Source: Tribonema minus
Lineage: Eukaryota; Sar; Xanthophyceae; Tribonematales; Tribonemataceae
Direction: 5' to 3'
Assembly (NCBI GenBank): GCA_017506865.1
Contig: JAFCMP010000124.1
Location: 868,001 to 932,000 of the forward strand
DNA length: 64,000 bases
The position numbers and the translations under genes were made by a program. The notes beneath the pieces were generated by a model. The model did not search any database. It saw only the letters and a list, made by a program, of their open reading frames with translations, and was not told where the DNA came from. Positions 1 through 10,620 of the stretch are shown piece by piece (within the stretch, counting starts at the first letter, position 1; each line of letters starts with the position of its first letter).

Positions 1-112
1 TGATCACGCTGCTACCATTCAGCGGCGGTGCAAGCAGCGACTTGCATCCGAGCGTCTAGCCAGTGCTGAGTTTGAAACGATCGCGCTGCTGCGGTTGACG
101 GCGATGTCGCAG

Positions 113-3100
113 GCTGCTGGTCATTGCGGATCTCGACACGCAGAGCCGCGTCGGCACGGACGGCAAGGTCTATCACTCCATACTTCAAGAGGGGACGCTC
201 CACCGCAGCGCCGACACGGGGCGCTACAGCGTGCAGTGGGGCGGCGCGCACAAGCTCAAGAGCGGCCACAACGAGGCGGGCCGCGGCATGGAGCTGAGTG
301 AACTCGTGGAGTACAATGTGAGTTCAGCGGACTAGTGGATTCAGCAAACTCGTGGAGGTGCGGTGTGAGTTCAACAGACTCGTGCAGTACAGTGTGAGTT
401 CGACAGACTGGTGGAGTACAGTGTGAGTTCAGTGTGAGTTCAGTGCAGTGGGGCGGCGCGCACAAGCTTAAGAGCGGTCACAACGAGGCGGGCCGCGGCA
501 TGGAGCTAAGTGCATTCGTGAAGTATAATGTGAGTTCAGCGGACTAGCGGGTTCGGCAAACTCGTGGAGTGCGGTGTGAGTTCAAGAGACTCGTGCTGAA
601 CATTTTGAGTTCGACATACTCATGGAGTTCAGTGTGAGTTCAGTGCAGTGGGGCGGCGCTCACAAGCTCAAGAGCGGCCACAACGAGGCTGGCCGCGGCA
701 TGGAGCTCAGCGAACTCGTGGAGTACAATGTGAGTTCAGCGGACTCGCGGAGCCCGCCATGTGGGTTCAGCGAACTCGTAGTGCGGTGTGAGTTCAACAG
801 ACTCTGAACTCAGTGAACTCAGGTTCATTGAAGTCGTGGAAGCTCAAAACAGACTGAACTCGTGGAGCCCGCCATGTGCGTTCAGGGGACTCGTCAAGTG
901 TGGCGTACATCAACAGACTCGTGGAGTACAGTGTGTGCGCTGTGGTGGGGCTAATTCTAACCCTAATTCTAACCCTACCCCTACCCCTGGAAGCGTGGGG
1001 AGAGCATACGGAAGGCCTTCAACAGGTAAGAAAAGGCGAGGGTTCTGCACAATGTCTGCCGTTGCTGCGCCGGCTGAGGCAGCCCGATTGGCTCGCTTGG
1101 GGGGGGAATATAAGAAGAGGAAGTGCCCTCCTCTGAGGTTGAGGTTTAAATTGAAGTTTGCTTGCACCACAGGAGACACGGTACAGAGCACTCAGGTGGC
1201 ACCTCACTCAGTCTTTTGCTTGCCTCTTACCCCACATAGCGGCCGCTACGCGCGTCACTTGTGTGTGCGGTGCAGGGGCGGCTGTACACATTCGACGATC
1301 GCACTGGCGTACATGGTCTTGTTTGTACTTTTCGAGTATACAGCAGTCAGGTGGCACCTCAATCTCGGCCCCAACAGCGTGTTGCTTACCTCAAACAATG
1401 CTTGCTACGCTTGTCACTTGTGCTTGCGGTGCAGGGGCGGCTGTACGCGTTTGATGACCGCACCGGCCCCAGTATCATATCAGCGACCTCTACTATCTGG
1501 CCTAAGAAAGTGTTTCGTTCGTATGTCTTGGCACATCGCTCAGCCTATCGCGCGCCGCTTGCATACCTCACGCAGCGCCTGCTACGCGTCTGTCTCGCTC
1601 TGGTGTGCGGTGCAGGGGCGGCTCTACACATTTGACGACCGCACCGGCACCAATTGCTCTTGGCATCTGGTAGTGGAAGTAACTGACCTCGACAGGCGCT
1701 CTCCTCACGGTATGCTCGCCGCACGTGTCGCTTGCTATCTACGCGTCTCAACAGCCGCTCACGTCACATTACGCTCACTAGATGTGTCGCTTGCAACTCA
1801 TCTGGTGTGCAATGCAGGGGCGGCTCTACACGTTCGATGACCGCACTGGCATAGTCTTCGAGGTGATTAAGGAGAGCAGCGGGGACTACCACGTCGCGCC
1901 CAAGCATGTAAGTTCAACATTGCCAACTTCACACCAAGCGCGTCACAACAAGTATAGTGACATCATTTGTACGTCGACAGTTGCACACAGAAGTGTGCTC
2001 TCAGAGTGCGTGTCCTTTGTTGGCGTACGTCAACACGCATGTGGGTTCAACGCGCCAACGTTGGCGCCCTCATCCTGGAACTGTGAAACCGGCGCGTCGG
2101 CCTTGTGCTACGTCGATGATGATGACTTTGGCCATTCTGGTCGGTCGATTGGCATCCCACCTGTCCATGGCGTCCAATCTCTCAAGCGCGACATGCACGA
2201 CTTGACCAGCGACTGTAGGTTTCAACTCTGTGACACTTGAAGTGCTTTGCGAGATGTGTGCCCACCACGTGGCGCCCCATACACGTAAGTTCAACCTTGA
2301 CAACTTCACACCCAGGCGACAAAACAAGAATAGTGGGGTACGTCATACTTCTACGAAGTGTGCAAGTCCACAACTGGACTTGGTATGCTGTTCGAGTTTT
2401 GTGTTGTTCATGTGTTCTTCATAGTATGCTCTCAAGGTTTGGGTCTTCTGTCAGTGGGCGCCCTAGCCTCAACCCTAGCCCCCATACCACGTGGCGCGCG
2501 AGCACCAAGTTCAGCATTGACGACGTTACCATCCAGCTACAGATGGTTGTACTCCTCGTGCTACTGCAGTTTGACGAAGTAAAGTTCAAGTGCCACTGCA
2601 CTGTGATCGCAGCAGCCTAACCCCAACCCCACCGCAGCCCTCAACTCTAATTCAAATCAAGCCCTGACAACAACACATGCGTGACCGCATCCGACCGTGT
2701 CTGTCGTGGTGCATGTCTGGCAACACACGCAAAGGCCTCGCGCAAATAGGCTCAGGCGCTGTCAAAAAATATACGAGAGCTCAACGATCTTGTTGATTCG
2801 TTTTTCATACCTGCATACCCACAGGCACATGTGTACTACCCCAGCCCATCACGAGATGCCCCTCCCGCTGTTTCATTAGAATGTAATGCCGCCAGGTCTC
2901 GGGTGAACGCGACGGCACAGTGGACAAGGGCATGAAGATAGAGTGAGGTGCTGTCAAATGCTGCGAGAGCTCGTGTGCAGCGTGTTCATGAACGCCATAG
3001 GCAGGCTCAGGCCGTGTTATGAAATGGTATACCTATAAGCACGTACCCGGGGTACCCCAGCCTACACGTGATTCCCTCCCCCCTCTCTCATCGAAATGTA

Positions 3101-6100
3101 ATGCCGCCAGGTTCTGGGTGAAGGCGACGGTTCAGTGGACAAGGGCATGAAGATAGAGTGGGCGACCGTAAAAGACGGCGAGCTTGTGTGCGGCTCCTTC
3201 GGCAAGGAGTACACCAACGCCGCGGGCGCGGTCATCTCCACCAACAACAACTGGGTCGTGCTGGTGGATGCCGAGGGGCGGCAGCGGCGCTACGACTGGA
3301 CCCAGCACTACCAGACGATGCGCGAGGCGACCGGCACCACTTTCCCGGGGTGAGTTGAAGTTGAAGTTTTCAGAGGTAACCTTGAAGTTGGGTGCTGGTG
3401 GATGCCGAGGGGCGGCAGCGGCGCTACGACTGGACGCAGCACTACCAGACCATGCGTGAGGCCACCGGCACCACCTTCTGGGGGTAAATTGAAGTTGAAG
3501 TTTTCAGTGAGTTGAAGTTAAAGTTTTCAGAGGTAAACTTGAAGTTGGGTGCTGGTGATGACGAGGGGCGGCAGCGGCGGTACGGCGGTATGCTGGGCGC
3601 AGCACTACCAGACCATGCGCGAGGCGACCGGCACCACCTTTTGGGGTTTTTTTGAAGTTGAACTTATGAGGTTGAAGTGAAGTTACCCAGTGTGATGGTT
3701 TTTTTCTTCTGCAGGCATGCGGACGCAGCACCAGCAGACCATGCGCGAAGCGACCGGCACCACTTTCCCAGGGTGAGCTCATACTGATGATGTAGTTGAA
3801 GTTGAGTGTTGGTGGACGCTGACGAGCGGCAGCGGCAGTACGGCTGGACGCAGCACCACCAGACCATGCGCGAGGCGACCGGCATCACCTTCCCGGGGTA
3901 AGTTGAAGTTTAAGTCTTCGGAGGCGACCTTGAAAGTGCTGGCACTACCAGACCATGCGCGAGGCTGTGGGCACGATCTTCCAGGGGGGTGAGCTCATGT
4001 TGCAGATATGAAGTTGAAGTGAAGTTACCAGGGAAGTTTCTTCAGGCTTGCGGACGCAGCAGTACCAGACGATGCGCGAGGCCTTCGGCACGTCCTTTCC
4101 GGGGTGAGTTGCAGTTGGAGTTTTCAGATGTGAACCTGAAGTTGGTGCTATCGCAGCTGGCACTACCGGACCATGCGCGAGGCACCCGCATTACCTTGCC
4201 TGGGGCAGCTCATACAGAAGAGGTAACGTTGGAAGTCATGAAAACATGACATTGAAGTTGGTATGTGAGCAACGGGGAGCCTCTATCTCGATGTGCGCTC
4301 CCTCGGCTACACGATCCACGAGGCAAACAGCTGAGGCGCCGGCGCTGCCAACCCTCACCCATGATATGTGTGCCACGCTGATCATCACCACAGCTATATG
4401 ATCCACGAGGCGAGCAAACTGGGCGCTGGCGCTGCTAACCCTAACCCTCGATATGTGCACTGCTGATCACCATCACACCTTTATACGTCATTACTTCCGA
4501 CGTACATGCTTTACATGGTGGGACAACGGCGCAGCAGTTGCCGGCGCTGCTAACCCTAACCCTCGATATGTGCACCACTGATCATCACCACAGCTACATG
4601 ATTCACGAGGCGGGCAACTGGGCGACGGCGCAGCTAACCCTAACCCTAACCCTAACCCTCGATATGTGCACCGCTGATCATCACCGCCCGTGCAAACGGC
4701 TACACGGCTTGCGGGGCAAGCAGCTGGATGCCGGTGTTGCTCACCCTAGTCCTCGACATGTGTGCCCGCTAATCTGGTCGCCAGCGCTGCTAGCCCTAGT
4801 CTAACCCACCCGTTAATATGCGCGCCGCTGATCATCACCACAGCTACATGATCCACGAGGCGGGCAACTGGGCGCCGGCATTGCGGCGCTGGGTGTTTCT
4901 GCCGCGCCGCATCAGCCCCGATCCGTACGACGACGCGGAGGACGAGCGCAAGGGCTCCAACAAGATGCTCATCCTGGACGAGGCGCTGTCAAAGGTGCGT
5001 CAACTTCAAGTGTCCATTGTGCTAACTTCAAGTTAAGCCTGCAGAGGATGAGCGATGAGATGCTCATCCTGGACACGGCGCTGTCAAAAGTGCATCAACT
5101 TCAAGTGGATGCATCAACTTCAAGTGTAGCTGGAGCGGAGGACGAGCGCAAGGGCTCCAACAAGATGCTCATCCTGGACGAGGCGCTGTCCAAGGTGCGT
5201 CAACTTCAAGTGTGCATGTATTAAGTTGCATGTGTTAGCTTCAAGTGTAGCGTGGCATGCGGAAGACGAGCGCAAGGGCTCCGACGAGATGCGCATCCTG
5301 GACGAGGCGCTTGTTAAGGTGCGTCAACATCAAGTGGTAGTGTGGTGGCATCAGTGCCCACCAAGTTCAATTGCTGTGCATCATGAGCGCTGACCACCAA
5401 CTTCAACTGCAACTGATGTTCATCGCAAACCGAGGTGCCCGAGGTGGGCAGCAGCAGCACAACGAGCGCACTAAGTTCAACTGCAGTGTGCGAGCGCTGA
5501 CGCATCAACAGTTCAACAACTACTGACCACTGTGCTGCTCCATCACTGTTACTGCTGCAGGTCAAGGTGCGCGAGGTGGGCACGATAACGCCGAAGCGCG
5601 GCTTCAGCTCATGCAGGTTTAACTGCTGTGCAAGCGCTGACACATCAACAATTCAACAACTACTGACCACTGTATGCTGTCCATTGCTGATCGTTGCTGC
5701 AGGTTGAGTGCGCAAGGTGGGCACGATTACGCCGGAGCGCGGCTTCAGCTCACACAGGTTTAACTGCCGTGCAAGCGCTGACTTTTTAAAGTTCAATAAC
5801 TACTGACCACTGTATGCTGTCCGTCACTAACCGTTGCCGCAGGTTGAGGTGCGCGAGGTGGGCACGATAATGCCGGAGCGCGGCTTCAGCTCATTCAAGT
5901 TCCTGCCGGGGACGCGTGATACCGTCATTGTCGCGCTCAAGAGCGAGGAGCGGTCGGCAGATAATTCTCAGGCGAGAAGAAGCATAATATAACTTCAACA
6001 GATGGTTGAAGTATTAGTGTTTAAACGTTAATTACTATTAACTTCAATAGATAGTTCAAGTATTAGAAATAGTGATGCGCAACACGGTCGTCGTCGCGCT

Positions 6101-7605
6101 CAGGAGCGAGGAGCGATCGGCGGACAACTCACAGGCAAGAAGAACAAGTCCTTCGAAGTACCATGATTTGCGTTGCGCAGAAGAAGTACATACGAGACGA
6201 GCGATCGGCAGACAGCTCCCAGGCAAGAAGACACATGCAACAGTTGCTTCAATAATTACCTGAAGTAGTAAAAATTGGATACGCAACACGGTCGTCGTCG
6301 TGTTCAAGGAGCGATCGGTGGACAATTCACGGGCAAGACGCAACGCAAACATATTGTTCATCAATCAATTGTTGAAGTAGCATAGTCGTGGCATCGGTGC
6401 GCCTGTGCAATGTGCGCATTCCCTGATTCGATGACACGGTCGTATTGAATTAAGCGCCGAGAAGCAGTCGGCGGACAACTCACAGCAAGAAGAAACACAA
6501 TTGTCTGCGAGCGAAGTTTGCAGCAGGGCCCCTGGCCTCGCTGAGGAAAGCGATAATCTATTATAGGCCATGTGCGTGCACGCGTAAATGGTGCTGGGAT
6601 GCAACCCTAGTCTGTCTGTTCGTGCCTGGCTTTCCTTTTGTTGGCATGCATGGGTTGCGCACGTTGCGCCTTGGAGCTAAACGGGGTTAAGCCTTAGGGC
6701 AGGGAGGCAAACCAACACTTTGTGCCCTCAGAAAAAACCCTTGGCATTAGGCACTGTGAACGTCACAGCATGCGCACACACATGAACCACGCTTGTTTTG
6801 ACTTGTTTTAGGCATGGAGCCCCCCGACGCGAGAATGTCACTGTACCATCTGTTCATCATGAGGCTTTATCATGCAAGGTCCCCTAAGGAATTGCGCACG
6901 TTGCGCCTCAGGGCTAAACCTGGTGTAGCCTTAGGGCCGGAGGTAAACACCATGCACCCTTGCCCAAATGGCGCAGCCGCCAGACATGCATGTACAGTAC
7001 CTCGTTATGTGAGCCTGTGCTGTGCTGCCTCATTGCTCATTGGTGCAACTGACACGCAACGATGTCATGCGAGTTCTCTCACTCACCAACATGGTGCGCG
7101 CACGCCACCAACTGCAGAACACGTACATCACGTGCAAGGGCGAGTTCTTTTGGAAGTGTATCATTGCACAACTTACTAACTTTACTGCGTTGTGCTAGCT
7201 GCTCAACTGTGCGACTGACATTTGAGGCACTGCTCACTGGTATGACTGACATTCCGTGTGGTCACGCGAAGCCTACCTACTGTACCACTCATTGTCATCA
7301 TTTCATGCACCCCACCAACTGCAGAACACGTACATCACGGTTTTCGACCTGGAGGGGCGCGAGCTTCTGGCATTTTTTCATCACACAACTTATCAATTTG
7401 ACTGTGTTGTGCTAGCTGCTCAATAGTACGGCTGACATTTGACTGCGCGACACCCGAAGCCTCCCACTCATTATCATCGTTTCGCGCGCACCAACTGCAG
7501 AACACGTACATCACGGTCTTCGACCTGGAGGGGCGAGTTCTGCTGGAAGAGACAGAGATGCCCGGTCTGGCCAAGTTCGAGGGGCTGGAGGTCTGGACGG
7601 CATGA
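113..7605 (+). CDS. CANT1-family calcium-activated nucleotidase (apyrase), 3' six exons
   Basis: Hydrolyses nucleoside di- and triphosphates with Ca2+ in the secretory pathway of animals; a similar role here is inferred. Exons: 113-317, 1818-1907, 3111-3349, 4844-4994, 5843-5971, 7501-7605. All junctions keep phase and the 919 nt stay open to a TGA at 7603-7605. Order and motifs match CANT1 throughout: LLVIADLD and [10 protein letters not shown] (exon 1), [11 protein letters not shown] (exon 2), [15 protein letters not shown] and GSFGKEYT (exon 3), [18 protein letters not shown] and [11 protein letters not shown] (exon 4), [12 protein letters not shown] and VIVALKSEE (exon 5), [10 protein letters not shown] and [10 protein letters not shown] (exon 6). 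The start lies left of the window, so signal peptide and N-terminus are not seen. Intron 5 appears to use a GC donor (5972). Introns are loaded with partial copies of adjacent exon edges; the copies chosen here are those that preserve frame and family sequence. Family assignment is firm; exact activity is inferred. Confidence 0.88.
340..830 (+). repeat. tandem copies of the exon 1 donor edge in apyrase intron 1
   Basis: The last ~86 nt of exon 1 plus its donor recur at 444-529 and 644-729. Both still translate to an exon 1-like end (GRGMEL preserved) and both are followed by gtgagttc. Shorter units of the form ctcgtggagtacaNtgtgagttc recur many times between and after them, so this part of the intron consists largely of repeated exon/donor junctions. 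Confidence 0.85.
1255..1817 (+). repeat. tandem copies of the exon 2 acceptor edge in apyrase intron 1
   Basis: The acceptor gtgcag followed by the codons for [11 protein letters not shown] occurs at 1276-1309, 1435-1467, 1616-1649 and, as the copy leading into a complete exon, at 1818. About 20 nt of flanking intron travel with each copy. Only the last copy continues into a full exon ending at a consensus donor. Confidence 0.85.
2890..2946 (+). repeat. partial upstream copy of the exon 3 acceptor edge
   Basis: The 3' end of intron 2 plus the first ~50 nt of exon 3 (acceptor gccgccag, then the gtggacaagggcatgaag stretch) is present here ~200 nt before the real exon start at 3111. This copy runs into TGA immediately after the conserved part, so it cannot serve as a coding exon. 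Confidence 0.75.
3350..4215 (+). repeat. array of exon 3 donor-edge copies in apyrase intron 3
   Basis: At least seven diverged copies of the end of exon 3 (codons for [15 protein letters not shown] followed by ggtgagttgaag-type donors) lie at about 3394-3484, 3560-3645, 3715-3772, 3815-3898, 3943-3985, 4048-4103 and 4150-4205. Spacers are gttgaagttgaagttttcag-like. Several copies keep a usable GT donor. Confidence 0.82.
4262..4843 (+). repeat. array of exon 4 acceptor-edge copies with telomere-like spacers
   Basis: Copies of the exon 4 start (cacag then YMIHEAGNW codons, more or less degraded) occur near 4300, 4391, 4600 and finally at 4844, the real exon. Between them runs a repeated spacer with gctaaccctaaccct and gatatgtgcaccgctgatca. 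The telomere-like motif is part of the tandem unit here, so it is not evidence of a chromosome end. Confidence 0.78.
4995..5330 (+). repeat. copies of the exon 4 donor edge in apyrase intron 4
   Basis: The end of exon 4 (codons for [14 protein letters not shown]) plus donor gtgcgtcaacttcaag is repeated at about 5045-5090, 5136-5195 and 5262-5318, with spacers of catcaacttcaagtg type. Confidence 0.8.
5561..5842 (+). repeat. copies of the exon 5 acceptor edge in apyrase intron 4
   Basis: The acceptor ctgcag plus codons for VREVGTI.PERGFSS is present at about 5560-5618 and 5699-5755 before the real exon at 5843. The earlier copies lose homology after the FSS codons and run into caggtttaactg. 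Confidence 0.8.
5972..6490 (+). repeat. copies of the exon 5 donor edge in apyrase intron 5
   Basis: Fragments of the exon 5 end ([18 protein letters not shown]-like codons followed by gcaagaag) recur at about 6072-6140, 6195-6232, 6283-6338 and 6424-6486. The conserved gcaag directly after each copy supports GC as the real donor dinucleotide of this intron. Confidence 0.75.
7060..7500 (+). repeat. copies of the exon 6 acceptor edge in apyrase intron 5
   Basis: The acceptor ccaccaactgcag followed by aacacgtacatcacg appears at 7106-7150 and 7310-7375 before the real last exon at 7501. A third unit of upstream intron (tgacattt and cactcattatcatc) is shared between the copies. Confidence 0.8.
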
Positions 7606-8703
7606 GTACTTCAATGTTGAAGTTTTGCAACAGCCCGCCCTCCCCCCTGCCAACACACTGAAGGGGAATCAATCGCGCACCGGTGCACAGGAAAACTTCA
7701 AATTGAAGTCGGGACGCGCGTGAGCACATGCGCGACGGCGTAACCACTTTGAGAGCGGGCCGGCCTTGCGCTGCGGCGGCAGCAGCGCCGGTGGCAGCAG
7801 CAGCAGTTGTGGCAGCGGCAGCGGCAATGGCAGCGGTGGTGGCGACAGCAGCAGCGGCGACAGTGGCGGCAGCGGTGGCGGCAGCGACAGCGGTGATGGC
7901 GCGCGAGGCTTAAGCACAAAAAAGTGCTTCGCAGCATGCGCCGTTGCATGCGGCATGAGCATTGATGCTCCGCCACAACCTCCTGCATCGTCAACCCTCA
8001 GCGCGAATCCTCGCATGCCCAACACAATGGTGGTGATTGGGGGACAGCGAATCCCTTGCGCACACGGCTGCGGCGCACGGCTGCGGCTGCATCGGAGGGG
8101 GGGGGGGGGGGGGGTGCTTGTTTCCGCTGTGTAGCGCGCTTCTGTGCGCAGTGTGGTTGAGCATTGCTGTGATGCAGACGCAGCACTCCGTCCAGTAGCC
8201 ATCTAATCCCCCCGTTTGTTGTTGAGCGCGGTTACTGCGTACATCGCCGGCCGCAGAGTGCCTTTGGGCGCTCGAAAGGGGGGTGTCTGGCGCTTGGTTT
8301 TTGTGGTGCGTGTAGGTGCCAGCATTAATCTTTACACAATGTCTTTGAAAGCGCAAGTCGTCAATACACAAGGGCTGCTTGTCAATGCATCACATGATGC
8401 TTTGCGCAAAGGACATTGCATTTTTGAAGGTTGTCGGGTCTCGGCAGGCATGCAGTTGTCTTCACAGAGTGGGGAGGGATATTGCTGCTGATGTTCACCA
8501 TGGAACCAAGAGAACCCAAGTCGTTGCGACTGTCACTGTCAGATTTACTTCAAGTACGTACAGTGGGAACTCGGGGACTCTTCTCTTCTCCGAGAACGTT
8601 GAGAGAAGGCTTTTTTGAGAAGGCCAGACCAGAAGCCTGTAGGCGTGCAGAGCACAGCGATACTGCGGCGATACTACACGCGGGCAGACCACAAGCACGC
8701 TCC
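7606..8703. other. intergenic segment with GGC/AGC microsatellite and poly-G run
   Basis: No coding exon recognised. 7758-7905 is a trinucleotide-rich tract (ggc/agc/gcg units) whose Gly/Ser and Ala reading frames are composition artefacts. 8097-8114 is an 18-nt poly-G run. The stretch separates the end of the apyrase gene from the first CsbD-like gene. Confidence 0.6.
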
Positions 8704-10620
8704 ATGATCTCGTCAGGCCCCATCAAGGTACGTCCATGGAGCAGGCGAGGCGCTGGGGAGAATAAATGCATATGCTCATCAGCATGCTCTATCAGCACAC
8801 ACTATGGTGCCCATGGCACACGCGGCAGACCGCGCAAGGAGGGCTTTGTGACTGTAGCATGGTGACCTGATCGTGTTGCGGGGGCTCGGCTCCGCAGAGC
8901 TGTGCGGCTCTTTTGCCTGAACACAGGAGATCGCAACTTGAAGCTGTGTGGTGTCAATTCACGCCCCGCCTGAACTCAACTAGTTCAATGTTATCTCGCA
9001 GGTCCTTGCCACCAGAGACCAGGTCGTCGGCCAGGTCAAAGTCACCGTTGGCAAGACCATCGGCAACCACCGCATGGAGGCAGAAGGTGAGCTTTGGCTA
9101 CGTGCGTACTTGCACCCCAACATACTAAGAAGCCCATCAATTATTGAGAGGTGAAGGACAAGGACTCCGGAGTGGTGTGTTGTACCAATGCTTTTGTAGT
9201 AGGTTTCAAAGCAGGCACATATCAGAGGTCATCTTCAGCAAGCGCTGAGTGAGTGTGTTGGTCATTGTTGCGCGTGCCACGTGTACAGCAGCCTCGGAAA
9301 ATCTTTCGAGCAGCGCGCCATACACAGTCCTGACGGAGTAGTGGTGCCTCTCGCCTGAGCATGTAGCGTTAGTATGCACATGCAAACCACATGGTATCAT
9401 TGTGGATACCCATATGACTTCTTTGTATTAGTTGGATCGTGGCTGCATTGACCATGGCATGTGACATTGCAGAAGTCTTCCTTGTTGCGGCAACATGAGG
9501 TTGGCGGTTCTGCCACTGTTGCTGTTGCCAGCATCGCAGCATGACTCCAGCTTCCGAAGAACACGCCATCAAAATGAAGGCACGGCATGTGCCTCAAACT
9601 GCTTGTAACTGTAAAGTGCTTACAGTGTTACCCTTGCGCTTTGTCCGCAGGCCACAAACAGCAAGATCACGGCACTGCGGAGAAGCAGGCAGCCGCCGCC
9701 AAGCACACTGCGGATGGTACCAGCGATAGGCTGCTCTGCCAGGTGAGGCTGGGAGTTCATAGAAGCCGAAGCGTCAGGGTCTGGGCGAAAGTTATCTCTG
9801 GGATTGAGGTCTGTGCAGGCAACACCAGCGGAGGACCCTGCAGCCACCAGGCAGGGCAGAGGGGGTAGGTTAGTATACTAGCATCGACAGTGCAACCCTT
9901 CCATTGTGTTCTAGGGCTTGATGAAGCAGGATTCAAGTGAAGCAGCTTGCGGTTGCAGCCAGTAGCGGTGACTCATTACGGCCACGTTTTATCGCAACAA
10001 AGCGGTGGTGATAGCCGTTGGACCGGGGCGTAAGCAAGGCACCCTGTTTGCGAGGAGTCAGCTGAGGTGAGAACTCCTACTTGAAGTATGACGTGAAGTT
10101 TTCCGTGGCTAATACTTGGCAGCGGCGACTTGTTCTTACCAGACGCTGCGCGCAGTTGTGCCACATCGTTGCATGCATGAGGTTGGTGTACGCACTGCGC
10201 GCAGCATGCATTGGACAGCCACTTGGTAAAGGCTCGGTGGCCTTGTCCAATGCATTGTCGTATGCCTGAGCCCAGAGTGCGCAGCATCCCCCGGACAGCT
10301 GTCGAACACGGCTGTCTGCGCAGTCACTGCGTTCATTGTGTGCTTGATGCCAACATAGAAGTATGGGACACGACAGGACTGTACGTAATAAATTACTGCA
10401 GCTACGACTATGCAATCACTGTGGTATCGCGTGGTTGATGCGAACATCTCAGATGACTGCACCGTGATATTGCGTTAAAGGAGCGGAGCCGCATTCATGA
10501 GTGCTGACTTCCATTCACCTTTGCGATCCTTCCCGTGCCTTTGAGCAGAATGCCACTGGACCAATCTTGGGCAACGAGCGGTTGCACTCGGACGGTGAGG
10601 TCTACAAGGCCAAAGGAAGG
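8704..10620 (+). CDS. CsbD-like small stress protein, copy 1 (3' end not resolved)
   Basis: CsbD-family proteins are small, hydrophilic and Gly/Lys-rich, usually stress-induced in bacteria; their biochemical role is unknown. Exons: 8704-8727 (MISSGPIK), 9002-9086 (TRDQVVGQVKVTVGKTIGNH), 9651-9742 (HGTAEKQAAAAK), 10549-10620 (NATGPILGNERLHSDGEVYK). Exon lengths 24/85/92/72 and phases match the other copies in the window; exon 3 is 6 nt shorter. The other copies end in a 21-nt exon coding AKxxTA and a stop; I found no clear counterpart downstream, so this copy may have lost it or use another end. It is the most diverged member (VLATRDQ, LLCQ at the exon 3 end) and may be decaying. Orientation is the same as copy 2. 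Confidence 0.7.

Noticed and set aside
945-990. Telomere at the left edge
   Set aside because: Only a few degenerate units inside an intron, with genes on both sides.
788-1840. 350-codon open frame over the apyrase introns
   Set aside because: It runs through repeated exon edges in changing frames and matches the apyrase family only in fragments; the spliced model explains the sequence better.
7728-8202. Gly/Ser-, Ala- and Arg/Pro-rich open frames
   Set aside because: They come from a GGC/AGC trinucleotide tract open in several frames on both strands, with no start context or homology.
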